Positions 1 to 6,141 of a stretch of 15,679 nt of DNA are shown here, in pieces (the stretch's first letter is position 1; every line of letters starts with the position of its first letter). This DNA comes from Rickettsiales bacterium. GTDB lineage: Bacteria > Pseudomonadota > Alphaproteobacteria > Rs-D84. Both the position numbers and the translations under genes were made by a program. The notes beneath the pieces are model-generated. The model was not told the origin of the DNA. It saw nothing but the letters and a program-made list of their open reading frames with translations, and ran no database searches. Where the stretch lies: contig JAITLD010000063.1 in NCBI GenBank assembly GCA_031278055.1, forward strand, positions 1 to 15,679. The letters are read 5' to 3'.

Positions 1-29
1 AACTCTGAACTCTCTTGTCAGTTTTCATG

Positions 30-73
30 TTTCAATAAAATAGACCCTATTCCCGCCTACGCGGGAATGACAA
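30..73 (-). repeat. Palindromic element copy R1 (long subtype)
   Basis: The core at 49-68 is an 8-bp perfect stem (ATTCCCGC/GCGGGAAT) with a 4-base loop. Read on the minus strand it is preceded by TTGTC and followed by AGGGTC and then TATTTTATTGAAA; the same tail follows copy R5 at 10229-10272, so the mobile or duplicated unit is longer than the hairpin. Palindromes of this type are common dispersed repeats in proteobacteria. No protein is encoded. Confidence 0.85.
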
Positions 74-90
74 AACCCTGACGGGTTTTG
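71..90. repeat. Short hairpin CAAAACCC/GGGTTTTG
   Basis: An 8-bp perfect inverted repeat (71-78 with 83-90) around a 4-base loop, directly adjoining palindrome R1. Its right arm is the start of the 64-bp duplicated unit. No run of T follows it on either strand, so it is not a standard intrinsic terminator. Confidence 0.6.
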
Positions 91-204
91 TAAAAAAAAG
101 TGTATAGAATAAAACTTAGCAGCGTTTTTTTTGACAAACAACTGACGGGTTTTGTAAAAAAAAGTGCGTAGAACAAAACTTGGTAACGTTTTTTTGACAA
201 ACAA
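78..204. repeat. 64-bp tandem duplication, two copies
   Basis: Copy 1 spans 78-141 and copy 2 spans 142-204. Both start CTGACGGGTTTTG, continue with an A8 run and end in a T run followed by GACAAACAA. They differ by six substitutions, all transitions, plus one base in the T run. The minus strand can be read as phenylalanine- and lysine-rich open frames, but these exist only because of the repeat and have no coding character. Confidence 0.8.
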
Positions 205-218
205 CAAAGTTGTTTGTC
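196..218. repeat. 10-bp perfect hairpin abutting R2
   Basis: GACAAACAAC (196-205) and GTTGTTTGTC (209-218) are perfectly complementary around a 3-base AAA loop. The right arm runs straight into palindrome R2 at 219, giving two stacked hairpins in 43 bases. A T7 run lies upstream rather than downstream on the plus strand, so terminator function is not supported in that direction. Confidence 0.65.
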
Positions 219-238
219 ATTCCCGCGTAGGCGGGAAT
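219..238 (+). repeat. Palindromic element copy R2
   Basis: Identical 20-base core to R3 and R5 (8-bp stem, GTAG loop). The right flank AGGGCTTGAGAGTT runs into heptad repeats; R4 has nearly the same right flank (AGGGCTTCAGAGTT), so R2 and R4 form a subtype distinct from R1 and R5. Confidence 0.85.
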
Positions 239-245
239 AGGGCTT

Positions 246-280
246 GAGAGTTCAAAGGTTAAGAGTTCAGAGTTATGAGT
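246..280. repeat. Heptad array, GAGTT flavour
   Basis: A degenerate 7-bp-period array with units such as AGAGTTC, and the words AAGAGTT, CAGAGTT and ATGAGTT at its right end. It lies between palindromes R2 and R3. A short piece in the opposite orientation (AACTCTG, AACTCT) sits at 1-13. Confidence 0.6.
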
Positions 281-289
281 TTTTTTGTC

Positions 290-309
290 ATTCCCGCGTA
301 GGCGGGAAT
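290..309 (+). repeat. Palindromic element copy R3
   Basis: Identical core to R2 and R5, preceded by GAGTTTTTTTGTC, a left flank also found at R4 and R5. It is followed by a 7-bp inverted repeat AGAGCCT/AGGCTCT (313-319 with 330-336, 10-base loop). On the minus strand that hairpin would be the first one downstream of secB, and only ATTATT follows it, so a terminator role is weak at best. Confidence 0.85.
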
Positions 310-387
310 AATAGAGCCTAATTAAATTAAGGCTCTTGACTAGCATCTCGACAAAAAATTAATTAATATTGATAACTATTTGGCGGA

Positions 388-807
388 TTATTTATTTTTT
401 TCTTTGTATAATTTTTCAAAATCCACCATATTCATTTTGAATGGCGGAAATCCGGATTCGGTTGTCAGGTGCAACACCAATGTCCATATATTCGGAAATA
501 TCTGTGTCGGAACATCGACCAACAAAGTATGTTTAAGGTCTTCCTCGTTTTCATTTTTTTCAACTTGAACCACGGCGGAGTAAACTGAATCAATCATAAA
601 GACAGTTTTATCGCCATCTAGTTTGGAATGCAGTTTTGTAAGCAGATCGACCATGAACAATTTATTTTCGCTTGACTTTATTTGAATATCAATATTGATA
701 TCCATTTTCGCCTGGGTGTTTTCATTCTTAAAAAATAATTCCGGAACAGACGGAGAATTGAATGAAATGCTTTTTAGAAAATCTGAAATCAATTTGTATT
801 CTGCCAT
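388..807 (-). CDS. secB: Protein-export chaperone SecB
   Basis: A 139-residue protein resembling SecB, the cytoplasmic tetrameric chaperone that holds secretory preproteins unfolded and passes them to SecA. The N-terminal stretch ISFNSPSVPELF matches the conserved start of the first beta strand in SecB. The C-terminal part (PTQIFPNIWTLVLHLTTESG, then FPPFKMNMVDFEKLY) matches the conserved block of E. coli SecB that reads CPNILFPY and FPQLNLAPVNFDALF. The frame is open further upstream, but the start MAEYKL is preferred because AGGAG lies 10 bases upstream and the extra 18 residues would overlap the promoter. The length is close to the usual 150-170 residues. The gene diverges from mltA, a neighbourhood seen in other alphaproteobacteria. 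The family is clear, though divergence from E. coli SecB is high. Confidence 0.88.
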   Translation of the reverse strand: MAEYKLISDFLKSISFNSPSVPELFFKNENTQAKMDINIDIQIKSSENKLFMVDLLTKLHSKLDGDKTVFMIDSVYSAVVQVEKNENEEDLKHTLLVDVPTQIFPNIWTLVLHLTTESGFPPFKMNMVDFEKLYKEKNK

Positions 808-836
808 TTGGTTAAAACTCCTATTTTTGGTAAAAT
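808..836 (+). promoter_or_regulatory. Possible mltA promoter
   Basis: TTGGTT (808-813), a 17-base spacer and TAAAAT (831-836). The -10 box is good (five of six), the -35 box weak (three of six). It lies face-to-face with the secB promoter inside the 57-bp divergent gap, so the two polymerases could compete. Confidence 0.3.
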
Positions 837-861
837 ATATCAGAAAAGAACGGAAAGTCAA
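834..861 (-). promoter_or_regulatory. Probable secB promoter
   Basis: On the minus strand TTGACT (861-856) is followed after 16 bases by TATATT (839-834). Each box matches the sigma-70 consensus at five of six positions. Transcription would begin near 827 and give a leader of about 20 bases carrying the AGGAG site of secB. Confidence 0.5.
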
Positions 862-864
862 TTA

Positions 865-1914
865 ATGAAAAAACTATTAGTCATTATCCCTTGTCTCTTG
901 TCCCTTTATGGATGCGGCTTGTTCGAATGGCCCGGGCACGTCGGCGGCGACGGCAAAATCGCGAGTAACTTAAAAGCCGTTGGTTATGATGAATTGCCTG
1001 GATGGAAAGATGACGACCATAATTATGCGTTGCAGGCGTTCAGAAATTCATGCGGCGCAAAGATACAATACGCGGGCAAGGTCATCCCGGACAGACAATT
1101 GTTTGAAGAAAAATGCAAATTGCTGCCGCCCGGTCCCGCAGGCAGGGAAACAATCAGAAAATGGTTTGAAAATCACTTTCAACCATACAAGGTCGTGGAT
1201 GACACGGGCGGAAAGTTTACCGGATACTATTCGCCGGTGGTAAGCGCATGTCGCTATCAGACTTCGAAATGTAGCGCACCGATTATGGACAAGCCGTCTG
1301 ATGGTCGCGAGTACAAGGGCGTCCACAGCGCGAAACTTGTGTCAGAGCGCATAGGAAATGTAATTTATTGGATTGATCCAATTGATTTGCAAGATATGGG
1401 CGCAGCGACATTGATTCTGGAAGACGGGGAAAAGGTCAGGCTTTCCGTCGCGTCGACGAATGATTTGCCGTTCAATGGAATCGGCAGCCAATTGCTTGCG
1501 CGGGGAATCCGTCCGCCAGAGGGATACGGGATGAAATCGGTTCGAAAATACTTAAAAGAAAATCGCGCGCTTGCGGAGGATTTGATTGCGAACAATCCGC
1601 GGTATGTTTATTACACTCATGCGGAAACAGACGCCATTACTGGAAATATGGGCGTGCCTCTATCGCGAATCCGTAGTATTGCGGTTGATAAAAATATCTA
1701 TACATTGGGACTGCCGGTGTATTTGGATACCAGATTGTCGAATGGCAAAAAATTTCAGCGCCTGATGGTGGCGCAGGATACGGGCGGGGCGGTTACGGGA
1801 TACAATCGCGCGGATATTTATTTTGGCGTCGGCGATGCCGCGTTCGAATACGCCCAGGGGCAAAACGAGCGCGGACAAATGTATATCCTGATGCCCAAGC
1901 AAAATAACAATTAA
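865..1914 (+). CDS. mltA: Membrane-bound lytic murein transglycosylase A (MltA)
   Basis: A 349-residue outer-membrane lipoprotein that cleaves the MurNAc-GlcNAc bond in peptidoglycan with formation of 1,6-anhydro ends. The start MKKLLVIIP is preceded by GGAAAG 7 bases upstream and gives a lipoprotein signal peptide with lipobox LYGC (Cys17). The MltA domain includes GKFTGYYSPVVSACRY near residue 116 and the C-terminal 3D (double-psi) motif QDTGGAVTGYNRADIYFG. Asp305 in DTGG is the likely catalytic acid by analogy with Asp308 of E. coli MltA, and Asp317 follows. Length is normal for the family. In many alphaproteobacteria a Tim44-like gene lies between secB and mltA; none is present here. The final codons (QNNN and stop) lie within a heptad array. 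Confidence 0.93.
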   Translation: MKKLLVIIPCLLSLYGCGLFEWPGHVGGDGKIASNLKAVGYDELPGWKDDDHNYALQAFRNSCGAKIQYAGKVIPDRQLFEEKCKLLPPGPAGRETIRKWFENHFQPYKVVDDTGGKFTGYYSPVVSACRYQTSKCSAPIMDKPSDGREYKGVHSAKLVSERIGNVIYWIDPIDLQDMGAATLILEDGEKVRLSVASTNDLPFNGIGSQLLARGIRPPEGYGMKSVRKYLKENRALAEDLIANNPRYVYYTHAETDAITGNMGVPLSRIRSIAVDKNIYTLGLPVYLDTRLSNGKKFQRLMVAQDTGGAVTGYNRADIYFGVGDAAFEYAQGQNERGQMYILMPKQNNN

Positions 1915-1960
1915 TTATCAATTATTAATCTAATCAGTTTCCACTAACTCTGAACTCTTA
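1903..1960. repeat. Heptad arrays spanning the mltA stop and the mltA-surA gap
   Basis: From the last mltA codons the sequence runs in 7-base steps (TTAATTA, TCAATTA, TTAATCT), then changes to ACTAACT, CTGAACT, CTTACGC. The two flavours seen elsewhere as separate arrays are contiguous here. The mltA stop codon TAA (1912-1914) lies inside the first array. The gap between the convergent mltA and surA genes (1915-1980) holds nothing else; I see no intrinsic terminator. Confidence 0.6.
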
Positions 1961-1980
1961 CGCTCTCTTTGTTTCATACA

Positions 1981-2763
1981 TTAATTTATCACAGCCTTGC
2001 GGCGTAATTGCTTTAATAGCTGATCGGCCTGAAAAAACGCCCGTTTGTAAATCGCATTCTGTTTTATAATTTCATCCAACCCACCCCATTCGTCGGTTTT
2101 CTTCCTATTGCAGATAAGATAGGTTTTCTTGTCTACAAGCGGCGACCAGGTCAAATCAGATAAACCAACCAAATTTTTACGGACATCTATCGACAACTCA
2201 TATTCCAATGCGGTGATTTTTTGCGGTTCTCCACCAAGTTTCCGCACGGCTGCCCCGGCATCGGCGCACGACTTTGGTTTTTCCAGCTTTTTATACACAT
2301 CGTCCGGAATATCAACCAGACGTAAAAAAGTCATCTCTATCGGCAGGCCGCGCTCGCGCTCCAGGTCGCTCAATTCCTGATTAATCTCTTTTTCTCCGAC
2401 CGAAATTGTCGGAACGATGGTGCGTATGATTACCGCCTGCCACGCGAGAGTTGCCCGCGTGAAGAATTTCATCTGCGGATTATCCCGATGTTCCTTCATC
2501 GCGGCATCCACTTCTTTGTCCGTCGGCTCTAGCTTGAATTGCCTTGCGTATTCCAATTTTACATAATCGTCTATTATCGCGTCTTTTGCGCGCCCGCGAT
2601 TATCAAGAGCTTCCGGTATTATCTTGACGCGCTCGGTTATATCAATATCGGTAATCGGATTGCCGTTCACATTCGCGACAACGCTCGCCGCATGGACGCG
2701 ATTAATGATTGACAATTGACTATTGATTATCGCGGCAAAAAAAATGAAAAGATTTTTTCCCAT
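1981..2763 (-). CDS. surA: SurA-like periplasmic chaperone / peptidyl-prolyl isomerase
   Basis: A 260-residue exported protein of the SurA family, which escorts outer-membrane proteins such as LptD through the periplasm. The ATG start MGKNLFIFF gives a signal peptide ending VHAAS; a TTG 21 bases upstream is possible but would place repeat-derived residues before it. The mature N-terminus (VVANVNGNPITDIDITERV, residues about 28-46) is the conserved SurA N-terminal strand and helix. A diverged single parvulin domain follows, with Cys in PKSCADAG and in YLICNRK, and the C-terminus LLKQLRRKAVIN matches the conserved end of alphaproteobacterial SurA. It is much shorter than E. coli SurA (428 residues, two parvulin domains). 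It lies 41 bases after lptD with no recognisable ribosome binding site. Isomerase activity is uncertain. Confidence 0.82.
   Translation of the reverse strand: MGKNLFIFFAAIINSQLSIINRVHAASVVANVNGNPITDIDITERVKIIPEALDNRGRAKDAIIDDYVKLEYARQFKLEPTDKEVDAAMKEHRDNPQMKFFTRATLAWQAVIIRTIVPTISVGEKEINQELSDLERERGLPIEMTFLRLVDIPDDVYKKLEKPKSCADAGAAVRKLGGEPQKITALEYELSIDVRKNLVGLSDLTWSPLVDKKTYLICNRKKTDEWGGLDEIIKQNAIYKRAFFQADQLLKQLRRKAVIN
2703..2730 (-). repeat. Heptad array inside the surA signal-peptide code
   Basis: Four consecutive 7-base units on the coding strand: ATAATCA, ATAGTCA, ATTGTCA, ATCATTA. They encode most of the segment IINSQLSIIN of the signal peptide. The same word family forms the intergenic array just upstream at 2767-2801. 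Confidence 0.75.
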
Positions 2764-2766
2764 CGT

Positions 2767-2801
2767 TGAATTGTGAATTATCAATTGCTAATTGTCAATT
2801 G
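2767..2801. repeat. Heptad array in the lptD-surA gap
   Basis: Five exact-period units on the plus strand: TGAATTG, TGAATTA, TCAATTG, CTAATTG, TCAATTG. The array fills nearly all of the 41-base gap between the lptD stop and the surA ATG, where a Shine-Dalgarno site would be expected. Confidence 0.8.
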
Positions 2802-2804
2802 TTT

Positions 2805-4841
2805 TCACTTTCCCATTTTTATCGAAAATTTGAATTTCAGGGTTGACACGCCGTAGAAATCCAATTCGCCGTTGGCGCCGGCGCGTTTCAAAGCGTTGTC
2901 GACATCATACGCAAACCCGAGCGTGTAGCACGGATGTTCGTAATAAAATCCCGCGCTGTATCGTTGCGCAATCCCGTTTGTGAAATTATATATCCCACCG
3001 GCCTTAAAAACCAACCTGTCCGTCAAGTGCAAGCCGGTCCCGATTACAACCTCGGATATATCGATATCATCGACATAGGCGTCGTTTGCGGCCAACAATT
3101 GCACGGTCCAAATGTATCCGATACTTATATAATTGCGTCCGCCGATTCTGACGTCCGTTTCCAAATGCCGAAGGCTCCAATCGCTTTTTCCAACGCGAAA
3201 CCTATTCATGACATTCAGCCATTCCGTAAGATTGAATCCGACTCGTCCGACGACATCGGACGCCCCTTTGTGATACCCGCTGTTTATGTCCGACTCGGCA
3301 TCCACATCGAAATCGTATGTCTGACCGATAAACACCTCGGTGCCGCGACCCTCGGAATTATATCCAGTCCATAACACGCCGTAATCGGCATAGGTCCCGT
3401 TCACCCACATATCATATCCCGAATATCTGTTGTTGGCGAACAACGACATGTCCGATAATAGCGCGCCGGTCGAATCCAGATTCAAAAAACCCGTCCCGTC
3501 GGATTTTCCGATGACAGTCACGCGCGCTTTCGGTTTTATAATTTGCGTCCACCCGTCGCTATTTTTCACAAACGGCATTTCCCAGTCCACATATCCGCTG
3601 GACAAAACGCGCGACGTGTCCTTAACATGCGCCTTCCCCTGCTCCGCCTGCATGCCGCCCATGTTGTTATATTGATAGTAATCGCTGCGCGTGGCGGCCG
3701 ACACGGTGAATTTCTGCCACATTGCCTCGACAGGCGCGATAAGGCGCACTTCGCCCAATGCGCGATTCATCGACGAATCGTTTCTGCTGTCGCTGATTCT
3801 CATGAAATCGCCGGTGAATCTGGAATACAAATTATCCGTTAATCCGACTTGATACGTTCCGTGGATTTTCGGCACTATATCGCCCTTCGGAACAATAGCG
3901 CTTCCGCTCTGCAATTCCTGACGCAATTCCTGGAACATGTTCGCGCCAACAGTCATATATCCGCGTTCGGAAAATACCTCCAAGGTCGCCCCCGATTCCA
4001 AAAACGGCTGGTTGCCGTAAAATCCATATTGCTGCAAATAGGTTTTGTCGGACGTGCGATGAATCGACGCCGACAGTCGCATGTTTTCGCCCAAATCAAT
4101 CATGTCGTTGTGAAATAAATGCCAACGGTTTAATCTGTCGCGCGTGCTCGTGAACGATCCATTGGTCTCAAACTTTGCATGATCGAGAATCAATCTATGT
4201 TCGGCCATCAAAACCGGATTCTCTTTTGTCAGAAAAGCGCCCGTAACCGTCAAATCATGAGAATCCGAAAAATTTAGATACAAGGGGATATTTAACTGCG
4301 TCCCCATGTTTGTCGTTGACCCAAAGTCGGGAAGCAGCAACCCCGACCTGTATTTCACGGTCGGATCCGGCTGGCTCATATAGGGCAGATACAAAACCGG
4401 CAGACCATAGATGTCAAACCAAAAATCATAGAAATACATATTTTTTTCGACAGCGTCATGCGTCATGTCCGCCGCATGAACTGTCCAGGCCGCGCCGATT
4501 TGATCGCAGTTATTACATGCCGTATAGGATACTTTTTTGGCCTCGGTCAAATCGCCTTCTTTTTTCATAACATCGGCCGTAATCAAAGTATGTTCATTCC
4601 ATTCGATTGAAATACCTTTTCCGGCCGCATTTTTTTCGGATAGATTCGCGTCAAACAATGTCATCTTTTGGCCGGTTTTCGCAACAACCTCCGTTTTTCC
4701 GGATGTCTTTATATCGCCGGATTTAAGATTATAATTCACTTTGTCAGCATGGATTTCCTTGTATTCGACAATCTCCGCGGCGTTCGCCGTCAAAGCCAAT
4801 ATAAAGAAAGACAGAAAAGCGGTTATTTTCTTAAACACCAT
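2805..4841 (-). CDS. lptD: LPS-assembly outer-membrane protein LptD
   Basis: A 678-residue outer-membrane beta-barrel that, with the LptE lipoprotein, inserts LPS into the outer leaflet. A signal peptide (MVFKKITAFLSFFILALTANA) precedes the periplasmic OstA/LptA-like jellyroll domain, about residues 25-120 (YKEIHADKVNYNLKSGDIKT). The motif YTACNNCDQIGAAWTVHA (Cys109, Cys112) and LPYMSQPDP mark the entry to the barrel, and the rest is alternating strands ending in FKFSI. Only one further Cys is present (Cys638, in HPCYTLG), so the protein has three in all, against four in E. coli LptD. The ATG start is chosen; a TTG four codons upstream is possible. The gene overlaps the end of lptF by 19 bases, indicating translational coupling, and is followed by its probable chaperone gene surA. 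It is shorter than E. coli LptD (784). Confidence 0.93.
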   Translation of the reverse strand: MVFKKITAFLSFFILALTANAAEIVEYKEIHADKVNYNLKSGDIKTSGKTEVVAKTGQKMTLFDANLSEKNAAGKGISIEWNEHTLITADVMKKEGDLTEAKKVSYTACNNCDQIGAAWTVHAADMTHDAVEKNMYFYDFWFDIYGLPVLYLPYMSQPDPTVKYRSGLLLPDFGSTTNMGTQLNIPLYLNFSDSHDLTVTGAFLTKENPVLMAEHRLILDHAKFETNGSFTSTRDRLNRWHLFHNDMIDLGENMRLSASIHRTSDKTYLQQYGFYGNQPFLESGATLEVFSERGYMTVGANMFQELRQELQSGSAIVPKGDIVPKIHGTYQVGLTDNLYSRFTGDFMRISDSRNDSSMNRALGEVRLIAPVEAMWQKFTVSAATRSDYYQYNNMGGMQAEQGKAHVKDTSRVLSSGYVDWEMPFVKNSDGWTQIIKPKARVTVIGKSDGTGFLNLDSTGALLSDMSLFANNRYSGYDMWVNGTYADYGVLWTGYNSEGRGTEVFIGQTYDFDVDAESDINSGYHKGASDVVGRVGFNLTEWLNVMNRFRVGKSDWSLRHLETDVRIGGRNYISIGYIWTVQLLAANDAYVDDIDISEVVIGTGLHLTDRLVFKAGGIYNFTNGIAQRYSAGFYYEHPCYTLGFAYDVDNALKRAGANGELDFYGVSTLKFKFSIKMGK

Positions 4842-5887
4842 AATAACCAGCAAATCAGAATTATCTGCCCCGCCCCCAAATATAGCAATCCGTTAATTCC
4901 AGAAATCGTGGATGATAGCGACATGAACGATGCCTCTACAACAACCATGGCCAGGGCGCCATAGGCGGCCGAAAAGCTTGCCTTTCTGCGCAGAACATTT
5001 GTTTTAAGCAGGCAGAACACCGCAATCAGAACGAACAGCAAGTCAAGCAACGGCGATAGAAATCTGGACGAAGCCTCGGTCATGATTTTCGCCCGCTGAG
5101 GAATAGAATAATTTTCCAAATTTCTCAACGTTTTGATCAAATCGCCAGTATTGAGACGACGGGCGCGCAAAGTCTGGCCATCGCTGGATTCCATCATCTC
5201 TAAATCCATCTGCGCGCCATCGAACGTTCCAATCATTTTTCCGTTCTTTCCGCCCATCTGCAATCCACCGATGCCCATCGCGATGGACAGGCCGTTCGGC
5301 GTGTTGACCAGCCTTCCATTTTCAGAACTGATGATTCTTTCGTCATTCGGAATGCGGCCGTCGCGCATAACTATTCCGAACAGATTCTTCTGACTTACCT
5401 GCTCGACATAAATTACGACGCCGGACATCATCTGATTAAAGGCAGATTCCCTGAGTTTAAGATGCCCGAGGCCATACCTTAATTCCCACTGCGTGTTGTA
5501 AAACGAATCCTGCGATTTTGGAATAACCCACAAATTGAGCGCGAAATGAAACATCATAACGGCCGCGCCTATGACGATTGCGGGCCGGGCCACCTTGCGC
5601 GGGGACAGTCCGCACCCCATGCAAACCGTGATTTCGCTGCTTTCAATCATCCTGTTGTAAACAGACATAACGGCGATGAAAACCACGAACGGCATGATAA
5701 TTCCGAATAATAGCGGTAAAGTATGCAGAGACAGGCCCAGAAATCCGGCGATATCGACCCCATATTTGACAATCAACTTCATCAAAAGCAGGATTTGCAC
5801 CATCCATGCCAATCCGCCGAGAACAAGCCCGAACCCGATGAATGCAGTCCAAACCTGCGTCGAAAAATATTTTCCCAATATACTCAT
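4823..5887 (-). CDS. lptF: LPS export permease LptF (LptF/LptG family)
   Basis: A 354-residue inner-membrane subunit of the LptB2FG transporter, which extracts LPS from the inner membrane and feeds it to the Lpt bridge. Three N-terminal membrane segments (about residues 12-34, 55-78 and 98-123), a periplasmic jellyroll of about 150 residues and three C-terminal segments are evident. The sequence ESSEITVCMGCGLSP after the second segment is the coupling-helix region that reads TESEITVMHACGLS in E. coli LptF. The stretch LRESAFNQMMSGVVIYVEQ also resembles alphaproteobacterial LptF more than LptG. The start MSILGKYF fits the family; an ATG six codons upstream (5905) is an alternative, and neither has a strong ribosome binding site. 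It is the first gene of the lptF-lptD-surA operon. No lptG lies beside it. LptF versus LptG assignment is a judgement. Confidence 0.82.
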   Translation of the reverse strand: MSILGKYFSTQVWTAFIGFGLVLGGLAWMVQILLLMKLIVKYGVDIAGFLGLSLHTLPLLFGIIMPFVVFIAVMSVYNRMIESSEITVCMGCGLSPRKVARPAIVIGAAVMMFHFALNLWVIPKSQDSFYNTQWELRYGLGHLKLRESAFNQMMSGVVIYVEQVSQKNLFGIVMRDGRIPNDERIISSENGRLVNTPNGLSIAMGIGGLQMGGKNGKMIGTFDGAQMDLEMMESSDGQTLRARRLNTGDLIKTLRNLENYSIPQRAKIMTEASSRFLSPLLDLLFVLIAVFCLLKTNVLRRKASFSAAYGALAMVVVEASFMSLSSTISGINGLLYLGAGQIILICWLLWCLRK

Positions 5888-5932
5888 ATAATTATCATGT
5901 CCCATATCTCAACATTTGTTACCCCCCATTTT

Positions 5933-5967
5933 GGAGTTCAGAGTTAAGAGTTATGAGTTAAGAATTG
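5933..5967 (+). repeat. Heptad array, NGAGTTN flavour
   Basis: Five exact-period units: GGAGTTC, AGAGTTA, AGAGTTA, TGAGTTA, AGAATTG. The last unit is intermediate between the GAGTT and AATTG flavours. Bases 5934-5953 are the exact reverse complement of 6103-6122 (20 bp). Confidence 0.85.
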
Positions 5968-5990
5968 CAGTGCCTAAAGTGCCTAATTAG

Positions 5991-6018
5991 ATTAATAATT
6001 AATAATTGATAACTAATA
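5991..6018. repeat. Heptad array, ATTAATA flavour
   Basis: Four units: ATTAATA, ATTAATA, ATTGATA, ACTAATA. Read on the minus strand they become TCAATTA/TTAATTA words followed by TTAATCTAATTAG, which nearly repeats the sequence after the mltA stop (TTAATCTAATCAG). Confidence 0.8.
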
Positions 6019-6025
6019 ATTTTTT

Positions 6026-6060
6026 TAACTCCTAACTCTGCACTCGTAACTCTTAACTCT
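6026..6060 (-). repeat. Heptad array, TAACTCT flavour (first)
   Basis: Five units: TAACTCC, TAACTCT, GCACTCG, TAACTCT, TAACTCT. It is inverted relative to 5933-5967; 6047-6063 is the exact reverse complement of 5937-5953. Confidence 0.85.
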
Positions 6061-6068
6061 GAAGCCCT

Positions 6069-6088
6069 ATTCCCGCCTGCGCGGGAAT
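6069..6088 (-). repeat. Palindromic element copy R4
   Basis: Same 8-bp stem as the other copies with loop CTGC instead of CTAC in this orientation. Read on the minus strand it has GAGTTTTTTTGTC before it and AGGGCTTCAGAGTT after it, so it is embedded between two heptad arrays. Confidence 0.85.
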
Positions 6089-6095
6089 GACAAAA

Positions 6096-6123
6096 AAACT
6101 CTTAACTCTTAACTCTGAACTCT
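6096..6123 (-). repeat. Heptad array, TAACTCT flavour (second)
   Basis: Units AAACTCT, TAACTCT, TAACTCT, GAACTCT, ending 18 bases before the nusA -35 box. It is the right arm of the 20-bp perfect inverted repeat with 5934-5953. Confidence 0.85.
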
Positions 6124-6141
6124 TCACTGGAAATTATACCC

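Noticed and set aside
25..346. Two overlapping minus-strand open frames of 60 and 76 codons
   Set aside because: They are made entirely of the palindromes and the 64-bp duplication; residues such as HSRVGGN and PAYAGMT are the usual translations of this palindrome type and not protein motifs.
1..346. Possible CRISPR array or attachment site in the left repeat region
   Set aside because: The repeats are palindromes with variable, partly repeated flanks and no regular unique spacers; no cas gene, integrase or tRNA is present.
2764..2784. TTG start for surA giving seven extra residues
   Set aside because: The extra residues are encoded by the heptad array and would spoil the basic N-terminus of the signal peptide; ATG at 2763 is more plausible.
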